Below, one piece after another: positions 56,268 through 64,000 of a stretch of 64,000 bases of DNA. The stretch spans positions 186,001 through 250,000 of the forward strand of contig NZ_JAQMWP010000004.1 of NCBI RefSeq assembly GCF_030403745.1, written 5' to 3'. The translations under genes and the position numbers were made by a program. The notes beneath the pieces are model-generated. The model did no database searches. It was given only the letters and a program-made list of their open reading frames with translations, and had not been told where the DNA came from. Within the stretch, counting starts at the first letter, position 1. The number at the start of each line of letters is the position of its first letter. The DNA comes from Streptomyces sp. S.PB5. Its GTDB lineage: Bacteria; Actinomycetota; Actinomycetes; Streptomycetales; Streptomycetaceae.

Positions 56268-57207
56268 TTCTCCAAGAGGGGTCCCGCCGCGCCAGCGACC
56301 GCACCCACCCGACACCGAACAACGACACGAGCACCATGAGTCCGACCGAGAACACGGTGAAGAGGTGTTGCTGCTGGTCGGTGGGGTGCGGCATGTACCC
56401 CTGCGCGAACAGCTCCTTGTCGAGACCGGTGCTCGCCAGGTGCGCCACCAGCCACAGCGCGATCCCGTGCGTCGAGTCCCACAGGGCGTGCAGCAGCGCG
56501 ACCCCGGCATACGTCCCGATCACGGGCCCGGCGAAGCGGAAGTGCCCGCTCGGCCGGCGGTACGACAGCAGCACACCACCCACGATCGCCGTCCACAGCC
56601 CGTGCCCGAAGGGGGCCAGCACCCCGCGCAGGATCTCGGTCTGCAGCAGGGCCCGCAGATCGATGCCCTCGGTCGAGACGGCGGCGTTGAAGGCGTACCC
56701 CGCGCTCTCCAGGGCCGCGAAACCGAAGCCGACGGTCGCACCGAGCACCAGCCCGGCCCGCATGCCGCGCAGCCGCGGCTGCTTGCGCAGCACGAACATC
56801 AGCGCGCCCAGCTTCACCGCCTCCTCGATGAGCCCGACGCCGACGAACATCCACAGGGAGGGGTGCAGCAGGTAGTACTCCATCACCGAGGCGCCGAGCA
56901 CCCCCAGCGTCCCGCCGGTCAGGAAGCAGCCGAGGATCACACCGACCCCGAGATCCCGCCCGTGCTGCTCGTACGCCCACAGTACGAAGGTCACCGGCAC
57001 CAGAAAGCTGCCGAGCAGGATCAGCGTCGGCAACAGAGTGGTGTTCTTCGTGGCGTACGTGACGAGCGCGGTCAGCACCCACAGCGCGAGCCCGCCCCAC
57101 AAACAGCGTTTCCACAGTCCGGGCCGGATCCGGGGGTACGTCGGGGGCGGCTGCTGCGGACCGGGGATGTGGGCCTGCGGGGCGCCGGGCGGCGGGGAGT
57201 AGGTCAC
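56257..57207 (-). CDS. PrsW family intramembrane metalloprotease
   Basis: 316 residues. A Pro-rich N-terminal tail (about 30 residues) is followed by eight or nine membrane helices with the PrsW signatures: GLIEEAVKLG (Glu-Glu-x-x-x-Lys, about 127), ATVGFGFAALESAGYAF, FGHGLWTAIVGG and LLHALWDS, which supply Glu/His metal ligands in the membrane. PrsW proteases cleave anti-sigma factors at site 1 in Bacillus; the substrate here is unknown. Its stop lies inside the copZ operator, so the copper promoter overlaps this gene's 3' end. ATG 57207. Confidence 0.86.
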   Translation of the reverse strand: MTYSPPPGAPQAHIPGPQQPPPTYPRIRPGLWKRCLWGGLALWVLTALVTYATKNTTLLPTLILLGSFLVPVTFVLWAYEQHGRDLGVGVILGCFLTGGTLGVLGASVMEYYLLHPSLWMFVGVGLIEEAVKLGALMFVLRKQPRLRGMRAGLVLGATVGFGFAALESAGYAFNAAVSTEGIDLRALLQTEILRGVLAPFGHGLWTAIVGGVLLSYRRPSGHFRFAGPVIGTYAGVALLHALWDSTHGIALWLVAHLASTGLDKELFAQGYMPHPTDQQQHLFTVFSVGLMVLVSLFGVGWVRSLARRDPSWRNTP

Positions 57208-57218
57208 GGCAAATCCCT

Positions 57219-57232
57219 CTAGTTATAACTAG
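57219..57232. promoter_or_regulatory. Palindrome in the prsW/antiporter divergent promoter
   Basis: CTAGTTATAACTAG is a perfect 14-bp palindrome in the 64-bp gap between the start codons of the PrsW-like gene and the antiporter. It is strikingly AT-rich for this genome and has the form of a MarR- or TetR-type operator. A weaker inverted pair TTGGAC/GTCCGAA follows it. Confidence 0.6.
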
Positions 57233-57271
57233 TTGGACGGATTTGTCCGAACCTTATGGTAAGTACGCCCT

Positions 57272-58471
57272 ATGTCGCAGGCCGGGACGCTCGTACTGAT
57301 CATGTCCATCGCGGTGCTGGCGCCGCTGCTCGCGTACGGGGTCAGCCGGTGGCTGCCCGTGCCGCTCGTCATCTTCGAGATCGTGCTGGGCATCGTGGTC
57401 GGCCCCGACGCACTGGGCTGGGCGGGCGACGGACAGGTCATCGACACCCTGTCCGACCTCGGCCTGACGATGCTGATCTTCCTCGCCGGCTACGAGATCG
57501 AGTTCGACAAGGTCCGCGGCGACACCCTCAAGCGCTCGCTGTGGGCATGGGGGATCTCGCTCGCGGCGGGACTCGCGATCGCCTCGGCGCTGTCCGGCTG
57601 GTCCAGGGGCGTCTACATCGGCACGGCCCTCACCAGCACCGCCCTCGGCACGGTCCTGCCGGTGCTGCGGGACGCGGGGGATCTGCACTCCCGCTTCGGC
57701 TCGGTGATGCTGGCGGTCGGCGCGGTGGGGGAGTTCGGGCCGGTCATCGCCATGGCGCTGCTGCTGAGCGGTCGTTCGCCGGGGCAGTCGACGGCGGTCC
57801 TCGCGGTGTTCGCGCTGCTGACGGCCGGCGCGGTGTGGTGGGCGACGCGGCCCCGCCCGCCGTGGTTCTCCCGGGTGGTGGCGAAGACCCTGCACAGCAG
57901 CGGCCAGTTCGCCGTACGCCTGGTCGTGCTGCTGCTGATGGTGATGCTCGGCGTCTCCCAGGCCCTCGGCCTCGACACCCTCCTCGGCGCCTTCGCCGCC
58001 GGGGTGATCACCCGCCTGGTGCTGCACGGGGCGGCACCGGAGAGCGCCGGGCCGGTCCTTGAGAAGGTCGAGGCGATGGGCTTCGGCTTCCTGGTGCCGG
58101 TGTTCTTCGTGGTCACCGGCATCGAGTTCGACCTGCACGCCCTGCTGTCCGGCGGCCGCGCCCTGCTGCTCCTGCCGGTCTTCCTGCTGCTGTTCCTCGC
58201 CGTACGCGGTCTCCCGGTGTACGTCCTGGCCCCGCGCGACCTCCTGCGACGCGACCGGCGCGCCCTCACCCTCTTCGCCTCCACCGCGCTGCCGTTGGTC
58301 GTGGCCATCACGACGATCGGAGTGGAGGACAAGGTCCTGAAGACGGATGAGGCGGCGGCACTGGTGGGCGCCGGGATGCTGTCGGTGCTGCTGTTCCCGC
58401 TGGCGGCGCTGCGGTTGCGGGGAGAGCGCGCGGGAGCGGAGGGGGCGGTCAGGGGTTCGGAGTCGTGGTGA
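57272..58471 (+). CDS. Cation:proton antiporter (CPA2 family)
   Basis: 399 residues with about 11-13 membrane helices. Family blocks: LVIFEIVLGIVVGPDALGW, LIFLAGYEIEFD with the acidic residues, TALTSTALGTVLPVLRD, and LDTLLGAFAAGVITRLVL, as in KefB/NapA-type exchangers. There is no C-terminal RCK/TrkA domain. It should exchange sodium or potassium for protons across the membrane. ATG 57272; its promoter shares a palindrome with the divergent PrsW-like gene. Confidence 0.86.
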   Translation: MSQAGTLVLIMSIAVLAPLLAYGVSRWLPVPLVIFEIVLGIVVGPDALGWAGDGQVIDTLSDLGLTMLIFLAGYEIEFDKVRGDTLKRSLWAWGISLAAGLAIASALSGWSRGVYIGTALTSTALGTVLPVLRDAGDLHSRFGSVMLAVGAVGEFGPVIAMALLLSGRSPGQSTAVLAVFALLTAGAVWWATRPRPPWFSRVVAKTLHSSGQFAVRLVVLLLMVMLGVSQALGLDTLLGAFAAGVITRLVLHGAAPESAGPVLEKVEAMGFGFLVPVFFVVTGIEFDLHALLSGGRALLLLPVFLLLFLAVRGLPVYVLAPRDLLRRDRRALTLFASTALPLVVAITTIGVEDKVLKTDEAAALVGAGMLSVLLFPLAALRLRGERAGAEGAVRGSESW

Positions 58472-58550
58472 CGCCGGCGGTGATGAGCCCGACGGCGAGA
58501 GCGATCCGGAACACCCGGTAGGGGCGCCGCGGGGCGCGACCGGCCACCAT
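58449..58550 (-). CDS. Possible 33-residue membrane peptide
   Basis: ATG 58550 opens 33 codons with about 90 percent G/C in third position: a basic start ([13 protein letters not shown]), then one hydrophobic segment [16 protein letters not shown]. It overlaps the antiporter 3' end by 23 bp on the other strand. No clear ribosome site. It could be a real small protein or chance in GC-rich DNA. Confidence 0.22.
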   Translation of the reverse strand: MVAGRAPRRPYRVFRIALAVGLITAGVTTTPNP

Positions 58551-58584
58551 GGTCCCGCACACGAGAGCGACGAGGGGACGGCAG

Positions 58585-59628
58585 ATGCGAGCGGTGGTAT
58601 TCGAGCGGTACGGCGAACCGGCCGAGGTGCGTGAGGTCCCCGACCCGGCGCCTTCCGCGCACGGCGTCGTCGTACGGGTGGAGGCCACCGGCCTGTGCAG
58701 AAGCGACTGGCACGGCTGGCAGGGCCACGACCCCGACATCACCCTCCCGCACGTCCCCGGCCATGAACTCGCCGGCGTGATCGAGGCGGTCGGCGCCCAG
58801 GTGACCCGCTGGCGCCCCGGCGCCCGCGTCACCGTCCCCTTCGTCTGCGCCTGCGGCACCTGCCCCACCTGCGCGGCCGGCGACCACCAGATCTGCCCGC
58901 ACCAGACCCAGCCCGGGTTCACCCACTGGGGTTCCTTCGCCGAGTACGTGGCCCTGGAGCACGCCGACGTGAACCTCGTGGCGATCCCGGACGACCTCTC
59001 CCACGCCACCGCCGCGGCGCTCGGCTGCCGCTTCGCCACGGCGTTCCGCGCGGTCGTGCAGCAGGGAAGGCTCGCCGCGGGGGAGTGGGTCGCCGTGCAC
59101 GGCTGCGGCGGAGTGGGCCTGTCCGCGGTGATGATCGCGGCGGCGTCCGGCGCGAGGGTGGTGGCGGTGGACGTGTCCCCGCGGGCACTGGACCTGGCGA
59201 GGAAGTTCGGCGCGGCGGAGTGCGTGAACGCGTCCGAGACCGGGGACACGGCGGAAGCGGTCCGTGAACTGACGGGCGGCGGCGCCCACTTGTCCCTCGA
59301 CGCCCTCGGCTCCCCCGTCACCTGCGCCGCCTCGGTCGGCTCCCTGCGCCGCCGCGGCCGTCACCTCCAGGTCGGCCTGCTGCCCTCGGCGGACGGCACG
59401 ACGCCCGTCCCGATGGCCCGCGCGATCGCCCTGGAACTCGAACTCCTCGGCAGCCACGGCATGGCGGCGCACACCTACCCGCCGATGCTGGAGCTGGTCA
59501 GGGCGGGCGTACTCCGCCCCGACCTGCTGGTCACCTCCTCGATCGACCTGGCCGCGACACCTGCGGCGCTGGCCGCGACGGGGACGGCGCCGGGGGCGGG
59601 GGTGACGGTCATCGAACCGTGGCGGTGA
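58585..59628 (+). CDS. Zinc-dependent alcohol dehydrogenase
   Basis: 347 residues from ATG 58585, with GAGGGG upstream. Medium-chain dehydrogenase: catalytic zinc ligands Cys in [10 protein letters not shown] (about 37) and His in VPGHELAG (about 60), four structural-zinc Cys in CACGTCPTC...QIC, and a Rossmann loop in [12 protein letters not shown]. It oxidises alcohols or reduces aldehydes with NAD(P). The substrate is unknown. No operon partner is seen; three 19-bp repeats follow the stop. Confidence 0.88.
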   Translation: MRAVVFERYGEPAEVREVPDPAPSAHGVVVRVEATGLCRSDWHGWQGHDPDITLPHVPGHELAGVIEAVGAQVTRWRPGARVTVPFVCACGTCPTCAAGDHQICPHQTQPGFTHWGSFAEYVALEHADVNLVAIPDDLSHATAAALGCRFATAFRAVVQQGRLAAGEWVAVHGCGGVGLSAVMIAAASGARVVAVDVSPRALDLARKFGAAECVNASETGDTAEAVRELTGGGAHLSLDALGSPVTCAASVGSLRRRGRHLQVGLLPSADGTTPVPMARAIALELELLGSHGMAAHTYPPMLELVRAGVLRPDLLVTSSIDLAATPAALAATGTAPGAGVTVIEPWR

Positions 59629-59661
59629 GGCGCTCCGGGGGAGGGGCACCGCGGATCACCG

Positions 59662-59718
59662 GCACCACATTGCCCGTGAGGCACCACACTGCCCGTGAGG
59701 CACCACACTGCCCGTGAA
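59662..59718. repeat. Three tandem 19-bp repeats
   Basis: GCACCACACTGCCCGTGAG-type units occupy 59662-59680, 59681-59699 and 59700-59718, differing by one base each. They lie in the 189-bp gap after the alcohol dehydrogenase. The unit length is not a multiple of three, so coding is unlikely. Confidence 0.85.
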
Positions 59719-59817
59719 AACCTCACAGGCACCCTTTCCATGCCCCGGTCGGCCACGACGGCGCCGCAGCCGGCCGACAGCCCCTCGCCACCCCTCGCCG
59801 TACGTCCGGCGGAGCGC

Positions 59818-60018
59818 TCAGTCCTCTCTCCGCCCCCGGTTGCCCGGCCGCGAGGCGACCCACTTCCGCACGGTGTCCGCGTACCAGAACGGCTTGCCGC
59901 CCTCCACATGGTCCGGCGGCGGCAGCAGCCCGTGCTTGCGGTACGACCGCACGGTGTCCGGCTGCACCCGGATGTGTGCGGCGATCTCCTTGTACGACCA
60001 GAGCCTTCGGTCGGTCAT
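59818..60018 (-). CDS. Small helix-turn-helix protein (MerR/excisionase-like)
   Basis: 66 residues from ATG 60018, with GGGAGG eight bases upstream. A single winged helix of the MerR/AlpA kind: LWSYKEIAAHIRVQPDTVRS with recognition helix, then YRKHGLLPPPDHVEGGKPFW wing and a basic tail (RPGNRGRRED). Such proteins serve as excisionases or small developmental regulators. No integrase or attachment site is nearby, so a free-standing regulator is more likely. Function unknown. Confidence 0.75.
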   Translation of the reverse strand: MTDRRLWSYKEIAAHIRVQPDTVRSYRKHGLLPPPDHVEGGKPFWYADTVRKWVASRPGNRGRRED

Positions 60019-60578
60019 GAGTTGCACCTCCCTGCGCGCACCACGGCGGCGACCGGGAACGGCCGTCGGGGGTACCGGGCGCTGCGCTGGCGATCACAAA
60101 GCCTGTGCCCGGTGAACGACGCTGAGTGACCGCGGGTCAGGCCCTGTGCACCGTGTGTGACGCAAGACCCGCGTACACGCGACATGTGTGACACGGAGGG
60201 GGCGTTTGTGACGCGAGTGCAGCAAAGGCGTACGCGGGCCTACGGGCGAGGCGCGTTGACACCGGGGCCGACGAGGGCCTCCAACTCCCGCGCGGACTCG
60301 GAAGCCGAGCGGTGTACCGGGTGGCCCGACGAGCACCTCGCTGACACAGCCGGCCGGTCACCCGGCGCAGAGGTCGTTGGTCCACAGGGTGGTGTACGTG
60401 TCGGGCATGGCCGCACGCTATCCACCGTCACTGACAACGAGACCCAGGGCCTCCACCCGTACCCACAGGGCGGCCGTACCCACAGGGCGGGCCGGACCCG
60501 CTGCGCCGGGCCCGGCCCGCCGGCTCCCCCGCCCCCCGTGGGCCGGAGCGGCTCAACACCGGAGGTCACAGACTGCAT
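60019..60578. other. Intergenic region upstream of the small HTH gene
   Basis: About 560 bp with no convincing full-length gene. Near the HTH gene it holds several TGTGAC-like elements (about 60093, 60150, 60185, 60210). A minus-strand 16-codon ORF at 60358-60408 (MPDTYTTLWTNDLCAG) has perfect codon bias but no extension. The stretch 60470-60560 is simply GC-rich. Confidence 0.5.
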
Positions 60579-61514
60579 TCAGCCAACACGGCCGGTCTTG
60601 GAAAAATCCGCACCGCCACCGGACGCGAGCACCAGACTCGTCGCCTCGCCCGACATCCGGTCACCCCCGGGCACCCCACCGGGCCCCCGCCGCGCCAGCG
60701 TGAACTCCCGCGGCGTACACCCCGTCATCGCCTTGAACTCGCCGCTGAGATGGGCCTGGTCGTAATACCCGCACACCGCGGCCGTCTCCGCCTGTCCGTG
60801 TCCCGCGGCCAGCAACCGCCGAGCCCGCTGCAACCGCAGCACCCGCCCGGCCGCCTTCGGCCCCAGCCCGATCTGTTCCCGGAACCGGCTCTCCAGCTGC
60901 CGCACACTCCATCCGACCTGGTCGGCGAGTACCGGCACCGGCACGGCCCCACCCGTCCGCACCAGCTCCGCCCAGGCCCGCACGACCCGAGCCGAACACG
61001 GCGTACCGGCATCCGCCCACCGCGCGAACACATCGTCCAGCAGCCCGAACCGCGCCTCCCACGACGGCAACGAGGCCAACGCGGCGGCGAGTTCACAGAC
61101 CCGGCCCGGCAGCGCGTGCGGCAATTCGTCCGGATCGACGGTCCGATTGGCGAGCTCGTGCTGCGGAGTACCGAAGAGCGTGAAGGCGGCCCAGGGCGCC
61201 AGCAGCACCTCGATCCCCGAGAGCCGCCCACCGTGCTCACCGACGGCGGGGGTGGTCGTGGGCCCGCAGTACACGGAGACGAGGGTGTCAGGTTCCAGGC
61301 CGCCACGGGTGATCCGTACGGGCTCCTCGAACCCCAACAGCAAAGTAGCGGCCCCGATGGGCGCCTCCAGCCGCCGCCGGGGCCTGTCAATGGCGATCCG
61401 AACCCCGCGGTAGCTCATCACACCGGGCCGAACCCGAGGATGAGGCACACCAACGGCGACCTCCCAGAACCCAGAGGGTCCATGTCCGTTCAGAACACGT
61501 ACGGCACGAGTCAT
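60579..61514 (-). CDS. AraC family transcriptional regulator
   Basis: 311 residues from ATG 61514 (GTG 61532 would add six). The C-terminal AraC DNA-binding domain is clear: VPVLADQVGWSVRQLESRFR, KAAGRVLRLQRARRLLA and CGYYDQAHLSGEFKAMTG, the second helix-turn-helix. The N-terminal half is a cupin-like sensing domain of the type found with many actinomycete AraC proteins. Targets are unknown; it may act on itself or on the inositol genes next to it. The short gap upstream carries a dispersed intergenic repeat. Confidence 0.87.
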   Translation of the reverse strand: MTRAVRVLNGHGPSGFWEVAVGVPHPRVRPGVMSYRGVRIAIDRPRRRLEAPIGAATLLLGFEEPVRITRGGLEPDTLVSVYCGPTTTPAVGEHGGRLSGIEVLLAPWAAFTLFGTPQHELANRTVDPDELPHALPGRVCELAAALASLPSWEARFGLLDDVFARWADAGTPCSARVVRAWAELVRTGGAVPVPVLADQVGWSVRQLESRFREQIGLGPKAAGRVLRLQRARRLLAAGHGQAETAAVCGYYDQAHLSGEFKAMTGCTPREFTLARRGPGGVPGGDRMSGEATSLVLASGGGADFSKTGRVG

Positions 61515-61529
61515 CCGGCCATGCTGCAA

Positions 61530-61613
61530 CACCCCTAGGGGCGCGGGACAGTGTCAATTTGCGGCTCCGCCGCGTGGGCGCGAACAACCCCCACGCACCC
61601 GCAGTCAACAAAC
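61530..61613. repeat. Dispersed Streptomyces-type intergenic repeat
   Basis: The stretch from ACCCCTAGGGGCGCGGGAC through TTTGCGGCTCCGCCGCGTGG to CCCCCACGCACCCGCAG resembles, from memory, a second short element repeated between genes in many Streptomyces genomes. It contains CCCCTAGGGG and GCGGCTCCGCCGC hairpins. It fills the gap between the AraC and IolE-like genes and may terminate the latter. Confidence 0.5.
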
Positions 61614-61616
61614 CAC

Positions 61617-62534
61617 CTACGCCCCGCAGGACCTCAAAAACGCCCGAGTCCGCTGAGCAATGGGCAACGGCTTATCCGGCGGACACGGATACATGTCCTG
61701 CTCGACAATCGCGAACAGATCGACATCCAAAGCCTGCGCAGCCTCCAGCACAGGCCCGAGAGCCGGCACACCCGAAGGCGGCTCACACATCACACCCTGA
61801 GCCACAGCGGGCCCGAACGGCGTCCCCTTGGCCCGCACGTCCGCGAGGATCTCCGGGTCCACCTGCTTGAGGTGCAGATACCCGATCCGCGACCCGTACG
61901 TCTCGATCAGCTTGACGCTGTCCCCGCCGCAGTACGCGTAGTGCCCGGTGTCGAGGCACAGCGACACGAGCGAGGAGTCGGTCCCGTCCAGGAACCGCAC
62001 CACGTTCTCCTCGGAGTCGATGTGCGTGTCGGCGTGCGGATGCACGACGATCTGCAGCCCGTACTCCTCCCGCACCCGCTCCCCGAGCCGCTCGGTCAGC
62101 GAGGTGAGATTCCGCCACTGTTCCGGCGTCAGCGTGTCCGGCTCCAGCACCTCACCGGTCTTGTCGTCCCGCCAGAAGGACGGGATGACCACGAGGTGCT
62201 TCGCCCCCATCGCCTGCGCCAGCACCGCGTTGTCGGCGACATGGGCCCAGGTCTTCTCCCAGACCCCCTCGCCGTGGTGCAGCCCGGTGAAGACGGTCCC
62301 GGCGGACACCTTGAGCCCCCGCCGCGCGACCTCCTCGGTCAGTACGGCGGGATCCGTCGGCAGATACCCGTAAGGGCCAAGCTCGATCCACTCGTACCCG
62401 GAGTCGGCGACCTCGTCGAGGAAGCGCTGCCAGGGGACCTGCTGGGGATCGTCGGGGAACCACACACCCCAGGAGTCGGGAGCCGAGCCGATCCGGATGC
62501 GGGACAGTGAGGAAGAGGGTGACAACGACGTCAT
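61617..62534 (-). CDS. IolE/IolI-like sugar isomerase or inosose dehydratase
   Basis: 305 residues. TIM barrel beginning IGSAPDSWGVWFPDDPQ, the opening of myo-inosose-2-dehydratase (IolE)-type proteins; metal ligands are visible in VVHPHADTHIDSEE, LCLDTGHYAYCGGD, YLHLKQVD and AIVEQDMYP. It would dehydrate or isomerise an inosose during inositol breakdown. It is divergent from iolC, with a shared 126-bp control region. ATG 62534. Confidence 0.83.
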   Translation of the reverse strand: MTSLSPSSSLSRIRIGSAPDSWGVWFPDDPQQVPWQRFLDEVADSGYEWIELGPYGYLPTDPAVLTEEVARRGLKVSAGTVFTGLHHGEGVWEKTWAHVADNAVLAQAMGAKHLVVIPSFWRDDKTGEVLEPDTLTPEQWRNLTSLTERLGERVREEYGLQIVVHPHADTHIDSEENVVRFLDGTDSSLVSLCLDTGHYAYCGGDSVKLIETYGSRIGYLHLKQVDPEILADVRAKGTPFGPAVAQGVMCEPPSGVPALGPVLEAAQALDVDLFAIVEQDMYPCPPDKPLPIAQRTRAFLRSCGA

Positions 62535-62558
62535 GCCGGTCAGCTTCCGCGCGAGCGG

Positions 62559-62568
62559 TAAGCGCTGT
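62559..62568. promoter_or_regulatory. Operator-like AAGCGCT site in the inositol divergon
   Basis: TAAGCGCTGT lies just upstream of the IolE-like start (25-34 bp) and about 30 bp from the iolC promoter. It shares the AAGCGCT core with the LacI-type site at 35250, consistent with a LacI-family regulator of inositol genes acting in trans. Confidence 0.4.
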
Positions 62569-62599
62569 CAAGGTCTCGTCCGAATGTCTGGACAAAACA

Positions 62600-62629
62600 T
62601 TGACAGGGCTCCTTGTCGGGGACTACAAA
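62600..62629 (+). promoter_or_regulatory. Candidate iolC promoter
   Basis: TTGACA (62600-62605) and TACAAA (62624-62629) are separated by 18 bp, a good match to vegetative sigma-factor promoters. The -10 lies 32 bp before ATG 62661. TGTCTGGACA just upstream (62585-62594) is a small imperfect palindrome. Confidence 0.6.
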
Positions 62630-62660
62630 ACCGGGGGAGAGCCGATACGAAGGGAACTCG

Positions 62661-63629
62661 ATGGCGTACGACCTGATCACCATGGGGCGGATCGGAGTGG
62701 ATCTCTATCCGCTGCAGACGGGCGTCCCGCTGCCGCAGGTGGAGACCTTCGGCAAGTTCCTCGGCGGCTCGGCCACGAACGTCGCGGTCGCCGCGGCCAG
62801 ACTGGGACGCCAGACCGCGGTGATCACCCGCACCGGCGACGACCCGTTCGGCACGTACCTCCACGAGGAGCTCAAGGGCTTCGGCGTCGACGACCGCTGG
62901 GTCACCCCGGTCCCCGGCCTGCCCACCCCGGTCGTCTTCTGCGAGATCTTCCCGCCGGACGACTTCCCGCTGTACTTCTACCGCGAGCCCAAGGCCCCGG
63001 ACCTGCAGATCGACGCCCACGAGCTCGACCTCGACGCCATCCGCGAGGCCCGCATCTTCTGGGTCACCGGCACCGGCCTGAGCGAGGAGCCCAGCCGTAC
63101 GGCGACCCTGGCGGCCCTCGCCCACCGGGCCAAGGCCGGTACGACGGTCTTCGACCTCGACTGGCGACCCATGTTTTGGAATGACACAGCCTGGAAGGAC
63201 CCGGCGGCCAAGGCCCGCCCCTTCTACGAGGAAGCCCTCCGCCACACCACCGTCGCCGTCGGAAACCTGGACGAGGTCGAGGTCGCCACCGGAGTGCGCG
63301 AGCCGCGGGCCGCCGCCCAGGCCCTCCTCGACGCCGGTGTCGAGATCGCCGTCGTCAAGCAGGGCCCCAAGGGGGTCCTGGCCGTCGGCCGCGACGGACA
63401 GACCGCCGAGGTCCCGCCCCTCCCCGTGACCGTCCTCAACGGCCTCGGTGCCGGTGACGCCTTCGGCGGCTCCCTCTGCCACGGCCTCCTCGAAGGCTGG
63501 GACCTGGAGAAGATCATGCGCCACGCCAACGCGGCGGGTGCCATCGTCGCCTCCCGTCTGGAGTGCAGCTCGGCCATGCCCACGCCCGACGAGATCGAGT
63601 CCGCCCTCGCCGCTGGAGCCGTCAAGTGA
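62661..63629 (+). CDS. iolC: 5-dehydro-2-deoxygluconokinase
   Basis: 322 residues from ATG 62661, with GAAGGG upstream. PfkB-family kinase that phosphorylates 5-dehydro-2-deoxy-D-gluconate in myo-inositol catabolism. N-terminal LITMGRIGVDLYPLQTG and FLGGSATNVAVAAARLG (substrate GG motif) and C-terminal LNGLGAGDAFGGSLCHG with the catalytic Asp are all present, and FDLDWRPMFW is typical of the IolC branch. It overlaps the next gene by four bases. Confidence 0.88.
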   Translation: MAYDLITMGRIGVDLYPLQTGVPLPQVETFGKFLGGSATNVAVAAARLGRQTAVITRTGDDPFGTYLHEELKGFGVDDRWVTPVPGLPTPVVFCEIFPPDDFPLYFYREPKAPDLQIDAHELDLDAIREARIFWVTGTGLSEEPSRTATLAALAHRAKAGTTVFDLDWRPMFWNDTAWKDPAAKARPFYEEALRHTTVAVGNLDEVEVATGVREPRAAAQALLDAGVEIAVVKQGPKGVLAVGRDGQTAEVPPLPVTVLNGLGAGDAFGGSLCHGLLEGWDLEKIMRHANAAGAIVASRLECSSAMPTPDEIESALAAGAVK

Positions 63630-64000
63630 CCGTCGACGTCTCCGAGATCGTCCGCCTGCGCACCCGTCACCCCGAGGCCGTCGCGGAGGCCGCCGCCCGC
63701 CGCCGGCGCAGGCCGCTGCTCAACGAGGCCGGCCGGCTGATGATCGTCGCCGCCGACCACCCGGCCCGCGGCGCCCTCGGCGTCGGCGACCGCAAGTTGG
63801 CCATGGCCAACCGCGCCGACCTGCTGGAACGCCTGGTCCTCGCCCTGTCGCGCCCCGGCGTGGACGGCGTCCTCGCGACCGCCGACATCCTCGACGACCT
63901 GCTCCTGCTCGGCGCCCTCGACGGCAAGGTCGTCATGGGCTCGATGAACCGCGGCGGCCTCCAGGGCGCCAGCTTCGAGCTCGACGACCGCTTCACCGGC
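63626..64000 (+). CDS. Cgl0159-type (beta/alpha)8 protein of the inositol cluster, 5' part
   Basis: First 125 residues, from GTG 63626, coupled to iolC. The visible part (LMIVAADHPARGALGVGD, VDGVLATADILDDLLLLG, KVVMGSMNRGGLQG) is the start of the aldolase-like TIM barrel often labelled deoxyribose-phosphate aldolase and regularly found beside iolC in actinomycete inositol clusters. It probably splits or rearranges a deoxyketo-sugar phosphate; its exact reaction is uncertain. The rest lies beyond the window. Confidence 0.78.
   Translation, partial: MTVDVSEIVRLRTRHPEAVAEAAARRRRRPLLNEAGRLMIVAADHPARGALGVGDRKLAMANRADLLERLVLALSRPGVDGVLATADILDDLLLLGALDGKVVMGSMNRGGLQGASFELDDRFTG

Noticed and set aside
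59818..60018. Excisionase of an integrated element
   Set aside because: No integrase, tRNA attachment site or direct-repeat boundaries are nearby.

Overview
The window looks like a central stretch of a Streptomyces (or very close actinomycete) chromosome: very high G+C, strong third-position GC in the genes, frequent GTG and TTG starts, many 4-bp stop/start overlaps, Tat and Sec exported hydrolases, PucR/LacI/LysR/AraC/MarR regulators and an ECF-type sigma factor. From memory the citA, recD2, rbs and copZA neighbourhood resembles the S. coelicolor core chromosome; I could not check this. I see no tRNA, rRNA, CRISPR array, insertion sequence or prophage.

Layout. 1-9150: a cut acyl-CoA thioesterase, a phosphatase-like protein and a PucR regulator, then a co-directional set of sodium:solute symporter, agmatinase/guanidinobutyrase-type ureohydrolase and a ThDP decarboxylase-like enzyme, probably for uptake and breakdown of a guanidino compound. 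A trypsin-fold protein without catalytic residues and a MOSC protein follow. 9250-20800: exported proteins (endonuclease I, beta-lactamase-fold hydrolase, phytase-esterase-like protein, S37 peptidase, lipoprotein, Tat-exported GH3 N-acetylglucosaminidase) around one very large fused ABC exporter. 21100-30750: LysR plus an EamA exporter with unusual repeats between them, a triplicated gene end carrying a dead histidine-phosphatase fragment, an extra AroA paralogue coupled to a GNAT acetyltransferase, a large S8 protease, and LysR with a divergent RBBP9 hydrolase.

30950-38500: an isomerase, a MarR-GNAT fusion, a DHFR-like protein, and a LacI regulator divergent from a three-gene sugar pathway (Gfo/Idh/MocA oxidoreductase, DUF993 aldolase-like protein, isomerase). 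A 285-bp CA-rich tract lies in that divergent control region. 38541-41574: a tightly overlapping operon of a 67-residue protein, a sigma factor and a membrane M48 metallopeptidase. 41799-48281: the ribose operon rbsR-rbsA-rbsCB-rbsK-rbsD, with permease and binding protein fused, two strong LacI operators and a terminator, and a divergent cupin.

48283-58471: a regulator pseudogene, RecD2 helicase, citrate synthase, the copper operon copZ-copA with a CsoR-like box, a PrsW-family membrane protease and a cation/proton antiporter. 58585-64000: a zinc alcohol dehydrogenase, a small helix-turn-helix protein, an AraC regulator and the start of a myo-inositol catabolic divergon (IolE-like isomerase, iolC, Cgl0159-type protein) cut by the right edge.

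The best candidates for undescribed biology are the small-protein/sigma/M48 operon, the AroA paralogue with altered glyphosate-site residues, the repeat-laden divergent promoters at 22029-22209 and 34801-35352, and the inactive trypsin-like membrane protein. None of these is proven by sequence alone.
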